From the NCBI RefSeq assembly GCF_026898135.2, contig NZ_CP114035.2, positions 4,195,501-4,259,500 on the forward strand: a stretch of DNA of 64,000 nt, read 5' to 3'. This document shows, piece by piece, positions 7,660 to 16,087 of the stretch (the first letter of the stretch is position 1; each line of letters starts with the position of its first letter). Origin of the DNA: Pseudomonas fortuita. GTDB taxonomy: Bacteria > Pseudomonadota > Gammaproteobacteria > Pseudomonadales > Pseudomonadaceae. The position numbers were made by a program, and so were the translations under genes. The notes below the pieces were generated by a model. It saw only the letters and a list, made by a program, of their open reading frames with translations. It did not search any database and was not told where the DNA came from.

Positions 7660-8151
7660 ATGCTCAACAGGACCACAGAAGATTGGGAGCGATTGCGAGA
7701 GTTACCGGCATTGCTCAAGGAGCTCCCTCATCTCGCTGCAGGGTTGGGATTTACCTTCTACAGCTTCAGATACACCAGCCCCCCCTACGAGCTCCACTCA
7801 GAAAACCTCTTGCCCGGCGGACGCAGGATCGTCCAGGCGGCATTGGATTTTCGACCCCCTTATCTTCAAAGCTCGGACATCCCATTGTTATGGGAACCCA
7901 AAACATTCGCCAAGGGCCCGGCTCTGTGGTCGCAGGCTCGGGAACTGGGCCTTTGTCATGGGTGGTTACAGCCTGTGCATCAAGGGGTTATCCGCAGCTG
8001 CCTGGCCCTGCTACGCCCCCACGTCAGCATGTCTATTACAGAGCTTTATGAGAAAGCTGCCGGCGTCATGTGGTTGACCGAACGACTGCACCTTGCCGCC
8101 GGACGCGATGCAGCTGTCAGGTCAAAGTCAATTTCCCTGGGACTGGGATAG
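7660..8151 (+). CDS. LuxR-type autoinducer-binding domain protein without HTH
   Basis: 163 residues; SD GGAGG at 7651-7655. The whole protein resembles the N-terminal autoinducer-binding domain of LuxR/TraR regulators: LAAGLGFTFYSFRYTSP, then WSQARELGLCHGWLQPVHQGVIRSCLALLR and ITELYEKAAGVMWLTERLH. It stops where the linker to the DNA-binding HTH would begin, and no HTH is encoded downstream in any frame. A LuxR homologue with only the ligand domain could titrate a signal or dimerise with a full-length regulator, or simply be a truncated relic; both readings are inference. There is no luxI-type synthase in the window. Confidence 0.75.
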   Translation: MLNRTTEDWERLRELPALLKELPHLAAGLGFTFYSFRYTSPPYELHSENLLPGGRRIVQAALDFRPPYLQSSDIPLLWEPKTFAKGPALWSQARELGLCHGWLQPVHQGVIRSCLALLRPHVSMSITELYEKAAGVMWLTERLHLAAGRDAAVRSKSISLGLG

Positions 8152-8270
8152 TCAGAACAACGTGTTGAAGCGCCCGCTGGCCCCACAAGGGCGAAGGTGT
8201 CAATGAGCGGCGTTTCGATGAGGCTCGACATGTAACAGCCGTCCCGCGTGCTGGTGCTCATCCACTCCTG

Positions 8271-10040
8271 CTATTCAAGTAACTCACCACCACCATCTTC
8301 AGCCATGGACGGGTGACGCTTTGTCTTGACCGCAAGCGCCAAGGCTTGATGCATATCCAGCCGTGCAAACTGCTCAACTGCGCAAGCAACATTGTTCGAG
8401 CAAGCGGCAGCTCTGATCGGTCGCGTCGGCCCAATGCGGCGTGCCTGATCAGGTCTGGCAATCATCGGCAATGCACTCTGGCGTAACAAGTGCTTGATTT
8501 GTCGTGGGGTGAGATCAGGGTTGATGGAAATCATCGCAGCGACCACGCCAGTGACCAGGGCTGCGGCATACGAAGTGCCACACCCTCCACCCCGCCCGGC
8601 CCTCACCGCAGTCGATCGAGAGGGATTCGGACACGCGGCAGCACTGATGTCGATACGAGGGCCAACGTTTGAACTGCTACGAGGCACTGCGAAACGAGGG
8701 TCAGCCACATCCACAACCTGGCGACTTCGCTGATGCCCACCCACTACTACAAGCTGAGCTGATGACAATGATGCAGGCAGATGATCATCGGTAGTGGAGG
8801 CGCTATTACCCGCTGAATTGACCACCACAACGCTCGAATGCCGGTGTTCTAACCAATCAAAGAAACGCCTCAATAACAATTCGTACCCGGCCATTGCCTC
8901 GTCGGTGCGGACGTTGATATCTACAGGTTCGCCCCTCAGGTTGAGCGTTCCTATCCGGTGAACCCCCCAGCTCCAATTGAGCACCCGCGCACCGTCTTCA
9001 ACAAGGTTCACCGAAGCAGCGATGCGAGCCGTAACACCTGACGCTGCGCCGCGATCCACAATGATGTCGAAGCGCCCGCCCACGGCACCCAACCGACTTA
9101 GAAAAGCCACATTGCCGCGCGGATACAGGCGAGCCGCAAGTATTCCGGCAACCACTGAGCCGTGCCCGTTTATCGCAGAACTGTGGCGGGCGTAAAGGCA
9201 CGTGCCGACGCCTTTGCACGGCGCTGCAAACGCCGAGAAATCAGTCGATTCAAAATTGACACCCTTCTCTACCACGCCGACTACCACGTTAGTTGGCTGA
9301 AAACTCCGCCCTTGCTCACGAACATTGTGCTTGAAGGCCTCCACTGCCTGCTCGAGTTTGTTGGCGATCCACCCCGCCTGGTCAGGCGGCTCGATGATTC
9401 GTTCAGGATCTTCCGGTCGCTCTGGGTTGTCATCCTCCACTACGATCCCCTGCACGGCAGGGTCGCTTTTCATGCTGCTCACGATGCTGTGACGCGCTGC
9501 CAATGTGCGAGCGCGCAGACGCACTTGAACAACATTCAAAGGCGGTATCACCCCAACGATGTCCACGTCGTACTGAAGCGCAATCCTTCGCGTCTCCAGC
9601 AGGCCGTTAGTATTTTCACGCAAGATCAAACTGACCAAATCCAGAGCAGTCACCACCCGGTCATTGATAGTCACGAGACGGTCTTGGCTGGGAGATTGCA
9701 CCCAGCTTTGCCTTGTGCTGAGCCAGACCGCGTTGCTCGTAAACCCGCCAGCACTTAGCCAAACCGGGCCACTGTTTACCCCCTCAGCTAAGTTGAAGCA
9801 CAGGGAATCCCGCTGCTGCTTGACACGCGATATGGGCAAAGTAACTCCATCGACCACCACAGCTGGAGGTGCCTGATTCACACCCCGCACTTGCGCGCAC
9901 CATTTTTGAAAGCCGGCCGTGTCGCCACGACCATAAGGCGCGAGGTCATCTATTCGTAACGTGTCGGAAGCTTCAGCGCCGCAGGTCAGGAGGATCGCCG
10001 CCCAAGCCGTTAACAACATTCGTCCGTTCATTTCTGCCAC
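8271..10040 (-). CDS. Secreted S8 (subtilisin-like) peptidase homologue, Glu at the catalytic Asp site
   Basis: 589 residues from a GTG at 10040; an ATG at 10031 is an alternative. A signal peptide (MLLTAWAAILLTCGAEA) and a roughly 220-residue N-terminal region precede the S8 domain. NGHGSVVAGI supplies His (about 293), VNSAGN the oxyanion Asn and CGTSYAAALVTG the Ser (about 490). The strand that should carry the catalytic Asp reads VVVGVVEKGVNF, with Glu about 258. The protein parallels the one at 41133-42842 end to end, including NLVEDG(A/V)RVLNWSWG, so they are paralogues. Activity, cleavage of extracytoplasmic proteins, is possible but unproven because of the Asp-to-Glu change. Confidence 0.85.
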   Translation of the reverse strand: MAEMNGRMLLTAWAAILLTCGAEASDTLRIDDLAPYGRGDTAGFQKWCAQVRGVNQAPPAVVVDGVTLPISRVKQQRDSLCFNLAEGVNSGPVWLSAGGFTSNAVWLSTRQSWVQSPSQDRLVTINDRVVTALDLVSLILRENTNGLLETRRIALQYDVDIVGVIPPLNVVQVRLRARTLAARHSIVSSMKSDPAVQGIVVEDDNPERPEDPERIIEPPDQAGWIANKLEQAVEAFKHNVREQGRSFQPTNVVVGVVEKGVNFESTDFSAFAAPCKGVGTCLYARHSSAINGHGSVVAGILAARLYPRGNVAFLSRLGAVGGRFDIIVDRGAASGVTARIAASVNLVEDGARVLNWSWGVHRIGTLNLRGEPVDINVRTDEAMAGYELLLRRFFDWLEHRHSSVVVVNSAGNSASTTDDHLPASLSSAQLVVVGGHQRSRQVVDVADPRFAVPRSSSNVGPRIDISAAACPNPSRSTAVRAGRGGGCGTSYAAALVTGVVAAMISINPDLTPRQIKHLLRQSALPMIARPDQARRIGPTRPIRAAACSNNVACAVEQFARLDMHQALALAVKTKRHPSMAEDGGGELLE

Positions 10041-10322
10041 TTCCCTGTTGCTGTGAGGAAGTGCCCGACGGTTGTTCTTGTGACTCGCGCAGCTCAGCCT
10101 CCTCGCTGACCATGACCCTAAATCGCTTGGCGAGGCCTGCCTACTGGTAAAAATGTCAGTCCTGCGCCAGCGGCTTCAAGCTCCGAAGCCGTCCAACTGA
10201 ATGGCTTTAAAGTGGAGAAATAGATCTTCACTACCGCCTGCTGGCGTAAATCAGCCCGATGATTTCCGTGGCCGGTGATCGCTGGCTACCCGAATGAGAC
10301 CGATCAGCACCTAGGTTCCAAC
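10041..10322. other. Intergenic region with IS-end-like sequence
   Basis: No gene is visible. The segment holds the IS-end-like repeat at about 10110-10160 and a small inverted repeat GGCTTC...GAAGCC near 10170-10185. Confidence 0.45.
10141..10160 (+). repeat. IS-end-like repeat, copy 2
   Basis: CTACTGGTAAAAATGTCAGT, preceded by ATGACCCTAAATCGC. Same orientation and similar flank as the copies at 7255 and 11815. Confidence 0.35.
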
Positions 10323-11414
10323 TTACTCTGCGCCGAAGGTTACGACACTGTAGCCAAATTCGTGCTCTTGACGCCTGGTGTGCGTCTCGGGATCTTCCAC
10401 CCTTACCCGGTCGTCGTCATGCACGATCAGCACATGGCTGTCGTCAAGTACCTCCACACCCTCGGGCTTGTGGTTGAAGGCCACCACAGCCCCTTCTTCA
10501 AGCCTGACAGGCTGAGGCTCACCAAGCTTAGAGCCTTCAAACGGCAACACCCACAAGAAGCCGCCAATCTCTTTCTGGCCGACCTCCTTACCGTCTCGCT
10601 CGTAACTGGTAACTGCGTAAAGGCGGTCTTGGTTGTAGCGGTCAAACTCGAGCCCAGAAAGCCCCAACTCAGGATACGCCCCTGCCTGCATACCCAGTTT
10701 TTCGACCAGTTGGTCAGGCGTCAGGCTCAAAACAATCTCAAATTGGTCGCCAAGCTGAACGCCCTGCTCATTGATGGAGCAAGAAATTGACAGCAATAAA
10801 AACGAGAATTTTGCTTGTTTGCTCTCTTTACCATGCTTACGAATACCTATCAGCAAACGGTCGCCAGGCGAAGTAGAAATCGCCTCAATCTGATAATAAG
10901 ACGAGCCTACGGCTTCCCTAATTTTCGCCCGCAAATCTTGCGAGTTTGTCACCTGATTTCCCGTTGATACAGAGATGACCGTAGCATTTTTTGGTTCGCT
11001 CACTGGCCAGTAGAGCAACGTATTGAGGGCGTCATTGGAAGGATTGTTGAACGCAGTGATGGCGATGACATACTTCCCATCCAGCGTGGTTGTAAGGCCT
11101 TCAAACTTGTCTGCCTTGAGCAGCACCGTTCCCTCTAGATAGGAGGGCGTGCCGACGATACGATGATCATCAAGTGCCATTGTAAAAATTGCAGGACCGC
11201 CAGGCCTAGGCATTTTCTTGTCATTAGCAAGGATGAGATTTTCGCCGACTCGCGCCACACCCGAAACTTCACAGTTCACACCGTTACCGGCCGTGAAACA
11301 GGGGGCCAGGTAATTCTGCACAGCTTTAGCAGGTACACCAACTGGAGCAGCGCTTGGGCTCTGCAGGTGAAGCATCAGGCCCGCGACTGCGAGTGATTTG
11401 ACAAGTCTGTTCAT
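10323..11414 (-). CDS. Secreted phytase-like/DUF3616-like beta-propeller protein
   Basis: 363 residues; the Met at 11414 has AAGGAG eight bases upstream, so the longer upstream frame is rejected. The signal peptide is MNRLVKSLAVAGLMLHLQSPSAA. The mature protein is beta-rich, with repeated short strands and the motifs GLSGLEFDRYNQDRLYAVTSYE and HKPEGVEVLDDSHVLIVHDDD, typical of esterase-like-phytase or DUF3616 propellers that may bind calcium through acidic clusters. Substrate and role are unknown. It lies in the same orientation as the S8 peptidase, 282 bp upstream of it, so the two may be separately transcribed. Confidence 0.6.
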   Translation of the reverse strand: MNRLVKSLAVAGLMLHLQSPSAAPVGVPAKAVQNYLAPCFTAGNGVNCEVSGVARVGENLILANDKKMPRPGGPAIFTMALDDHRIVGTPSYLEGTVLLKADKFEGLTTTLDGKYVIAITAFNNPSNDALNTLLYWPVSEPKNATVISVSTGNQVTNSQDLRAKIREAVGSSYYQIEAISTSPGDRLLIGIRKHGKESKQAKFSFLLLSISCSINEQGVQLGDQFEIVLSLTPDQLVEKLGMQAGAYPELGLSGLEFDRYNQDRLYAVTSYERDGKEVGQKEIGGFLWVLPFEGSKLGEPQPVRLEEGAVVAFNHKPEGVEVLDDSHVLIVHDDDRVRVEDPETHTRRQEHEFGYSVVTFGAE

Positions 11415-11621
11415 AGGTCCCACTCCTTGTATGCGACATTCCGTGTGAAGGAACAACATACATAGAATTGGACCTATGAAGAACTGGCAATTTTGACAGG
11501 TAGTGGTTTTCCGGTCTTCACGGCGGCGACCTTGTATAGCGCGTTCAGCCGCGGATTGTTCTAATGGCAGCAATGCATCCTTTGACGATACGTTCCGCTT
11601 GATCATCTGAAATACTACTAT

Positions 11622-11759
11622 TCATCGAAAGCCGAACCAACGCGGCAACAGATGGCGCCCGCCCCACACTGCATTCAAATGCTCTTGTACAAACGACTTC
11701 ACTCTGGTACTGACAAAATCTGGCAGCCTTGGTCCGGCGTCGTTATCTATAGGCTTCAT
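11622..11759 (-). CDS. Short unassigned frame
   Basis: A 45-codon frame beginning MKPIDNDAGPRLPDFVSTRV has only a weak SD-like GGTGAG. I do not recognise it. It may be the 5' remnant of a longer gene in this mosaic region. Confidence 0.2.
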   Translation of the reverse strand: MKPIDNDAGPRLPDFVSTRVKSFVQEHLNAVWGGRHLLPRWFGFR

Positions 11760-11814
11760 CACACTCACCCAGCCCGTTGCCCTTGATCATTTGAATCCGC
11801 TTTCATCAAATTGA

Positions 11815-11834
11815 CTACTGGCGAAAATATCAGG
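11815..11834 (+). repeat. IS-end-like repeat, copy 3
   Basis: CTACTGGCGAAAATATCAGG, preceded by ATCATTTGAATCCGC. It overlaps the left arm of the hairpin at 11824-11851. Confidence 0.3.
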
Positions 11835-11853
11835 CAAAGATCTGATATTTTTT
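11824..11853. terminator. AT-rich stem-loop, possible bidirectional terminator
   Basis: AAAATATCAG and CTGATATTTT form a 10-bp perfect stem with an 8-base loop, with a short T run on the plus strand and A tract on the other side. Confidence 0.5.
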
Positions 11854-12163
11854 AGGCGGTACCTTGAGATGAAGCCAGACTGGCTTATATGGCCGAAACC
11901 GGTCGTTCGGCGGTCGGATAGCTAAATGGCCGAGGGAAATAGCCTGTGAGGGTGGGTTTCTGTCCAAGTCGATAGACCTGCTGTTTCGCGCCGTGCGAGC
12001 CAGCCTGTGCCTGCCGTTGGCAATGACGGAACTGGGGGGAAAAACCGCGCGTCATACCCTCATGCAGGGACACGGCATCACCGAACTCGGCTCATGACAT
12101 CGACCGTGCACGTGGCAACGAGCCTTTAAAGCGGGTTAACCAGGAACTGTCAGGAGCGACACC
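11854..12163. other. Unassigned region, possible gene remnant
   Basis: About 310 bp with no convincing gene. A plus-strand frame stays open from 11873 to a TGA at 12095-12097 (ending LMQGHGITELGS) but has no start with an SD, and an opposing 62-codon frame overlaps it. It could be the tail of a gene deleted when the island formed. Confidence 0.3.
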
Positions 12164-12841
12164 ATGCGCAAACGGATAACGGCGCAAAACCTGAAATGGA
12201 CCTGCGGTTGGCTCGCTGTCGCGGGTCTGGCTCTGTGCTGGTGGCTACCGCTACCCTTACACCCCGCTGCCGATAGCGGCCCACCGTGGATCTATGGCAA
12301 CCCCGAAGCACGCTTTACGGTCACGCTCTATACCAACCTTGAATGCCCCCATTGCCGGTTCTACCTGCCCCAACTGCAGCGCTGGATCGTCACCAACGAT
12401 CACGTCAACCTGGCCTGGCCCGATCTGCCGTTGCCACAAAACGAGCCTGCATCCAGTCGCGAAGCGCGGCTGCTCGAATGCGTAGGCCAGCCCGAAGGCC
12501 CAGAGGGCCTGTGGGGGGCAGGTGTCTGGGTCTACCTGCACTCGCAAAGCAACGGCCAGGGGTTGGCCACCGTCAGCACCTCTTCCGGTGGGACGCCTGG
12601 CCTGCAACGCTGCCTGGCGGGTGAAGAGGTGGCTCAAACCGCGGCCCGCCAAAACACGGAAGCCTCGCAGAACGGATTGAACGCCACACCGACTCTGCGC
12701 CTGATCGACAATCACACCCAACACACCGTGATCCTGGAAAGCCCCATCGAACCCGATGCGCTGCTGTCCGCAGTGGACCTGTTGAGCGCACCTGAACTTT
12801 CCGAAATGCCTGCGGACATGATAAGCGATATGCCCAGGTAA
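12164..12841 (+). CDS. DsbA/DsbG-like thioredoxin-fold protein, CPHC active site
   Basis: 225 residues; SD AGGAG before ATG. One N-terminal hydrophobic segment (WLAVAGLALCWWLPLPLHPAA) anchors or exports the protein. The thioredoxin fold then has FTVTLYTNLECPHCRFYLPQLQRWI with a DsbA-type CPHC, and a cis-Pro region LNATPTLRLID. It should act as a periplasmic thiol-disulfide oxidoreductase. Stand-alone proteins of this type occur in conjugative-element transfer modules, and the gene here is flanked by unassignable fragments rather than dsb partners, so an ICE relic is plausible but not shown. Confidence 0.7.
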   Translation: MRKRITAQNLKWTCGWLAVAGLALCWWLPLPLHPAADSGPPWIYGNPEARFTVTLYTNLECPHCRFYLPQLQRWIVTNDHVNLAWPDLPLPQNEPASSREARLLECVGQPEGPEGLWGAGVWVYLHSQSNGQGLATVSTSSGGTPGLQRCLAGEEVAQTAARQNTEASQNGLNATPTLRLIDNHTQHTVILESPIEPDALLSAVDLLSAPELSEMPADMISDMPR

Positions 12842-12960
12842 GCCACGTTCGTTACGGCGCTCAGCAACGCGTCGCGGTCTTTGTACCTAAAATTCAGGGC
12901 TACCTGCCTACGGGCTGGACGCTGCGTGGCCTGATACAGACTGCCGCCCATCCCTACGCA

Positions 12961-14232
12961 TCAAAACAGCGAAAACGGATAGTTGAGGACCAATCGGTTT
13001 TCATTGAAGCTTGTATGGGTGCCCCAACCCCGACGTAACGTCGAATTCCGCCATTTGATATTCAAGTCTTTGAGCGCGCCAGCCTGGAACACATAGGCCA
13101 GTTCGGTCTCCCGCCCCCACTCCTTGACACCGGTCTCTCCCCCAACATGAATACCGCTACCTTTGATATAGCGGTTCATAAGCACCAGGCCCGGAACGCC
13201 CAACGCCACAAAATTATAATCGTGGCGCACCTGCCAGGAACGCTCATTGGCATTTTCGTAGCTGGAGCTAAAGCTGTCGTTGGCCAATGAGCCACCTGAA
13301 GTGCCGTTGACTTTCATCCAGCCGTCCTGGCCGGAAACCTTCTGCAGGCCTATGTAAAAGGTGTTCGCACCGTGCATCGCGGAAAACAATCCAGACCAGG
13401 TCCGGTTGTCGAGACCACCCGCCAATGATCGCCCGTCATCCTTCCCCGTGAACCATTGGACGTTGGCAGCCAGTGTCCATGTGCCAATGGGCTGGCTGTG
13501 AGTGATCTGGATCATCTGCTGGCGGTAGATATCCTTCAACTCAGCGCCCCAACCACCGAGCAACGTCCGCTTGTCGTTGAACGTGTACTCACCACCCACA
13601 AAGTTGAACCGATCCGAAAAGACGCCCGGCTTCTGGGCAAGGAACATATCGTCCATGCTGGCATCGTTTCGTGGGCTGTTGGCTCGGAATTGGCCGCCAT
13701 ACAAAGTGAGATTTTCGATCTCTCGAGAAGTGACCTGCGCACCTCTGAACGTCTGCGGCAACGAACGCCCGTCATCGGAACGCAAGATCGGTAGTGTAGG
13801 CATCCATTCGCCGACCTTGAGCTCCGTAGCGGAGATCCTGACTTTGCCTGCAATGGCCAGCCGCCCATAATCATCTGCCGCTTGGCCATCGTCATGAATC
13901 GGCAGCAATTGGGTCCCCGGCGTGCCACGGCCACCGTCCAGTTTCACAGAGTAAAGACCCATGGCGTCCAGACCAAAACCTACCAAGCCTTGGGTGAAGC
14001 CGGACTTGTAGTTCAAGATGAACGCCTGGCTCCACGCCTCGGCCTTACTTTGAGTCGCGGAGTCGCTGACATAGTTGCGGTTAATATAATAATTACGCAG
14101 GTTCAATCCTGCCGTTGAATCCTCTACAAACCCGGTTTCGACTGCCTGTGCGCCGATTGCAGTACTCAGCAGCGGCACGGCGACAAACACGTTTGCGTGA
14201 CTGAAAATAGAGCCGGATGCGCGGATTTTCAT
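12961..14232 (-). CDS. OprD-family outer-membrane porin
   Basis: 423 residues. The signal peptide ends near GAQAVETGF; the mature start GFVEDSTAGLNLRNYYINRNY is typical of OprD/OpdK porins, and the C-terminus ends in an aromatic beta-strand (LNYPFSLF) needed for BAM insertion. Family members pass small carboxylates, amino acids or aromatics. The gene closes a minus-strand run with DUF4286, FAH and hydratase genes and probably imports their substrate. An A-rich Hfq/Crc-type site sits between SD and start. Confidence 0.9.
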   Translation of the reverse strand: MKIRASGSIFSHANVFVAVPLLSTAIGAQAVETGFVEDSTAGLNLRNYYINRNYVSDSATQSKAEAWSQAFILNYKSGFTQGLVGFGLDAMGLYSVKLDGGRGTPGTQLLPIHDDGQAADDYGRLAIAGKVRISATELKVGEWMPTLPILRSDDGRSLPQTFRGAQVTSREIENLTLYGGQFRANSPRNDASMDDMFLAQKPGVFSDRFNFVGGEYTFNDKRTLLGGWGAELKDIYRQQMIQITHSQPIGTWTLAANVQWFTGKDDGRSLAGGLDNRTWSGLFSAMHGANTFYIGLQKVSGQDGWMKVNGTSGGSLANDSFSSSYENANERSWQVRHDYNFVALGVPGLVLMNRYIKGSGIHVGGETGVKEWGRETELAYVFQAGALKDLNIKWRNSTLRRGWGTHTSFNENRLVLNYPFSLF

Positions 14233-14242
14233 TTTTATTTTT
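14233..14242 (-). promoter_or_regulatory. Hfq/Crc-type A-rich motif at the OprD start
   Basis: On the minus strand the bases between GTGG and the ATG read AAAAATAAAA, containing AAnAAnAA, the catabolite-activity motif bound by Hfq with Crc in Pseudomonas. It would repress translation when preferred carbon sources are present. Confidence 0.5.
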
Positions 14243-14478
14243 CCACAACAGATAGTTAATTGAAACGCAGCCCTTCACGCCGAACATTCATTCAACGAGG
14301 TTTTAATTCTTGTTATCGTTTGACGCATCACCCTTGAATAGCGTTTTTTTTCGCACGCACTGCAGCGCCGAGACGCTGGCTGAAAAAGAGCGCGCCCGCA
14401 GCGTGCTTATCTGCACGCGCGGCGCACCCAAAGGAGCAAAACGCGGAACGTTGTTTGCTTAGTGCAGCTCGGCAATTA

Positions 14479-15174
14479 TCACCCGGCGCTGGAAGGGGTC
14501 TTGCAGCGGGTGTATTCCAGTTGATAAAGCGTCGTGGCAAGTTGCGGTTCAGGTTCGTCCAGCACGTTGCCAACGGCCTCGACCAGTTGCGCTCTGGCAT
14601 GCCCGACATAGTCTGCGGCACAGCCTTCGATGATGATGATCCAGGATGGGATTTCAGTACCCTCCGATCGGGCCTTTTTCTCCGCAGTCTCAACCTTGCT
14701 GACGGCCTCATCGGCGGTGCAAAGGTGGATCCCCGTGATCCCCTGAGCATCGGCCAGTGGAGGCAGCACCTGATCACGCAACGCCTGGAGAACGTCTGCG
14801 TGGCGTTCGGCGGTTACATTGAAGCGCAGGGTGACCAGGTAGGCGCCATTTCCTACGCCGGCGGTGTAGTGCACGTCACAGATCGATCGAGCAACATTGC
14901 GATACGACTGCACGACTTTCTGTGTCCAGGGTGTCGGCGCATTGAGGCGAGCCAGGTAATCTGCCCCCCCTAACACCCCGACGGTATCGGCCTCGTACAG
15001 ATTGAAATAGAGAGGCCCCGCATCGAGCGCGATGTATCGCCGTCCCCGCTGAAAACCAGGGATCGCCGCGCGCTCTGGCATGTGCTCACGGTTATGCCAC
15101 TCGTAGAACTCATCCCGCGCCTCGGGCAAAAGATCATGCCAAATTGCGACTACGCCTGTTCCTGCAAAACTCAT
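14479..15174 (-). CDS. DUF4286-family protein
   Basis: 231 residues; the Met at 15174 (MSFAGTGVVAIWHDL) has GGAG eight bases upstream. It has the DUF4286 pattern: WHDLLPEARDEFYEWHNREHMPERAAIPGFQRGRRY early and a second ferredoxin-like half (LVTLRFNVTAERHADVLQALRD). The family, related to EthD-like dimeric alpha-beta barrels, often accompanies FAH and hydratase genes in aromatic or sugar-acid catabolism, but its reaction is not established. It starts 16 bp after the FAH gene, so the two are co-transcribed. Confidence 0.7.
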   Translation of the reverse strand: MSFAGTGVVAIWHDLLPEARDEFYEWHNREHMPERAAIPGFQRGRRYIALDAGPLYFNLYEADTVGVLGGADYLARLNAPTPWTQKVVQSYRNVARSICDVHYTAGVGNGAYLVTLRFNVTAERHADVLQALRDQVLPPLADAQGITGIHLCTADEAVSKVETAEKKARSEGTEIPSWIIIIEGCAADYVGHARAQLVEAVGNVLDEPEPQLATTLYQLEYTRCKTPSSAG

Positions 15175-15190
15175 ATCTTTTACTCCGGGG

Positions 15191-16084
15191 TCAATCAACG
15201 TTAGGGTAGCGACCGTCAACCCAGGCTGCGCCCATCTCCGAAACATAGGGAACTACAGTCTGGCACTGCTCGCCCAACCCCGTTCCACCTACGCGCATGA
15301 CGTCCCCGGCCTTGAGAAACACATGCGGCTTCTGGCCCAGGCCTACGCCGGGCGGTGTGCCGGTGATGATGACGTCACCCGGCAGCAGGGGCATGAAACG
15401 GCTGAGGTAGGACACGATGTGAGCCACGCTGAAAATCATCGTCCGAGTGTTACCGTTCTGATAACGCTTGCCGTTCACTTCCAGCCAGAGGTCGAGGTTC
15501 TGCGGGTCGGCGATTTCATCACGAGTCACCAGCCAAGGGCCAAGTGGCGCGAAGGAAAAGCTGCTCTTGCCCTTTGTCCATTGCCCTTCGTACTCGAGCT
15601 GATAGGCGCGCTCGGAGACATCGTTTGCCAGGCAGTAACCGGCGATATGATCCAGCGCCTTGCTTTCATCTACGTGCCAGGCAGGTGAACCAATCACGAT
15701 GGCCAGTTCGACCTCCCAGTCGAGCTTCTTTGCATCACCCGGCAGGATCACAGGGTCATTTGCACCACTGATGGCCCCGGTGTGCTTGTTGAACACCACA
15801 GGTTGGCTCGGAATGGGCGTGTTGGTTTCGGCGGCGTGGTCAGAATAATTGAGGCCGATACAGATCAGGTTCGGCACGCTGCCCACGCACGGGCCCAAAC
15901 GTGTCCCGGCCGGTACCAGTGGCAGGCGCTCAATGTCGATGCCACGCAGTTTTTCAATACTGGACGGCGCCAGCGCTGCGGCATCGATATCATCGACGAT
16001 GCCCGAAAGATCCCTGATCTGTCCTTGAGCATCCAAAATCCCAGGCAGTTCTTGTCCTGGCAAACCGAAACGAACCAAGCGCAT
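15191..16084 (-). CDS. Fumarylacetoacetate hydrolase (FAH)-family enzyme
   Basis: 297 residues. The FAH fold is clear: CIGLNYSDHAAETNTPIPSQPVVFNKH, the metal-ligand region DWEVELAIVIG, GYCLANDVSERAYQLE..GQWTKGKSSFSFAPLGPWLV and DVIITGTPPGVGLGQKP. Such Mg/Mn-dependent enzymes hydrolyse or decarboxylate beta-diketo or 2-keto acids (ring-cleavage products, 2,4-diketo sugar acids, oxaloacetate). It starts 3 bp after the hydratase-like gene and is followed by DUF4286, so it is mid-operon. Confidence 0.88.
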   Translation of the reverse strand: MRLVRFGLPGQELPGILDAQGQIRDLSGIVDDIDAAALAPSSIEKLRGIDIERLPLVPAGTRLGPCVGSVPNLICIGLNYSDHAAETNTPIPSQPVVFNKHTGAISGANDPVILPGDAKKLDWEVELAIVIGSPAWHVDESKALDHIAGYCLANDVSERAYQLEYEGQWTKGKSSFSFAPLGPWLVTRDEIADPQNLDLWLEVNGKRYQNGNTRTMIFSVAHIVSYLSRFMPLLPGDVIITGTPPGVGLGQKPHVFLKAGDVMRVGGTGLGEQCQTVVPYVSEMGAAWVDGRYPNVD

Positions 16085-16087
16085 ACG

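Noticed and set aside
7600..7660. lux-box for a quorum-sensing regulator
   Set aside because: The palindrome at 7636-7651 is 16 bp and lies at the ribosome binding site rather than at a -35; it does not match the usual 20-bp lux-box pattern.
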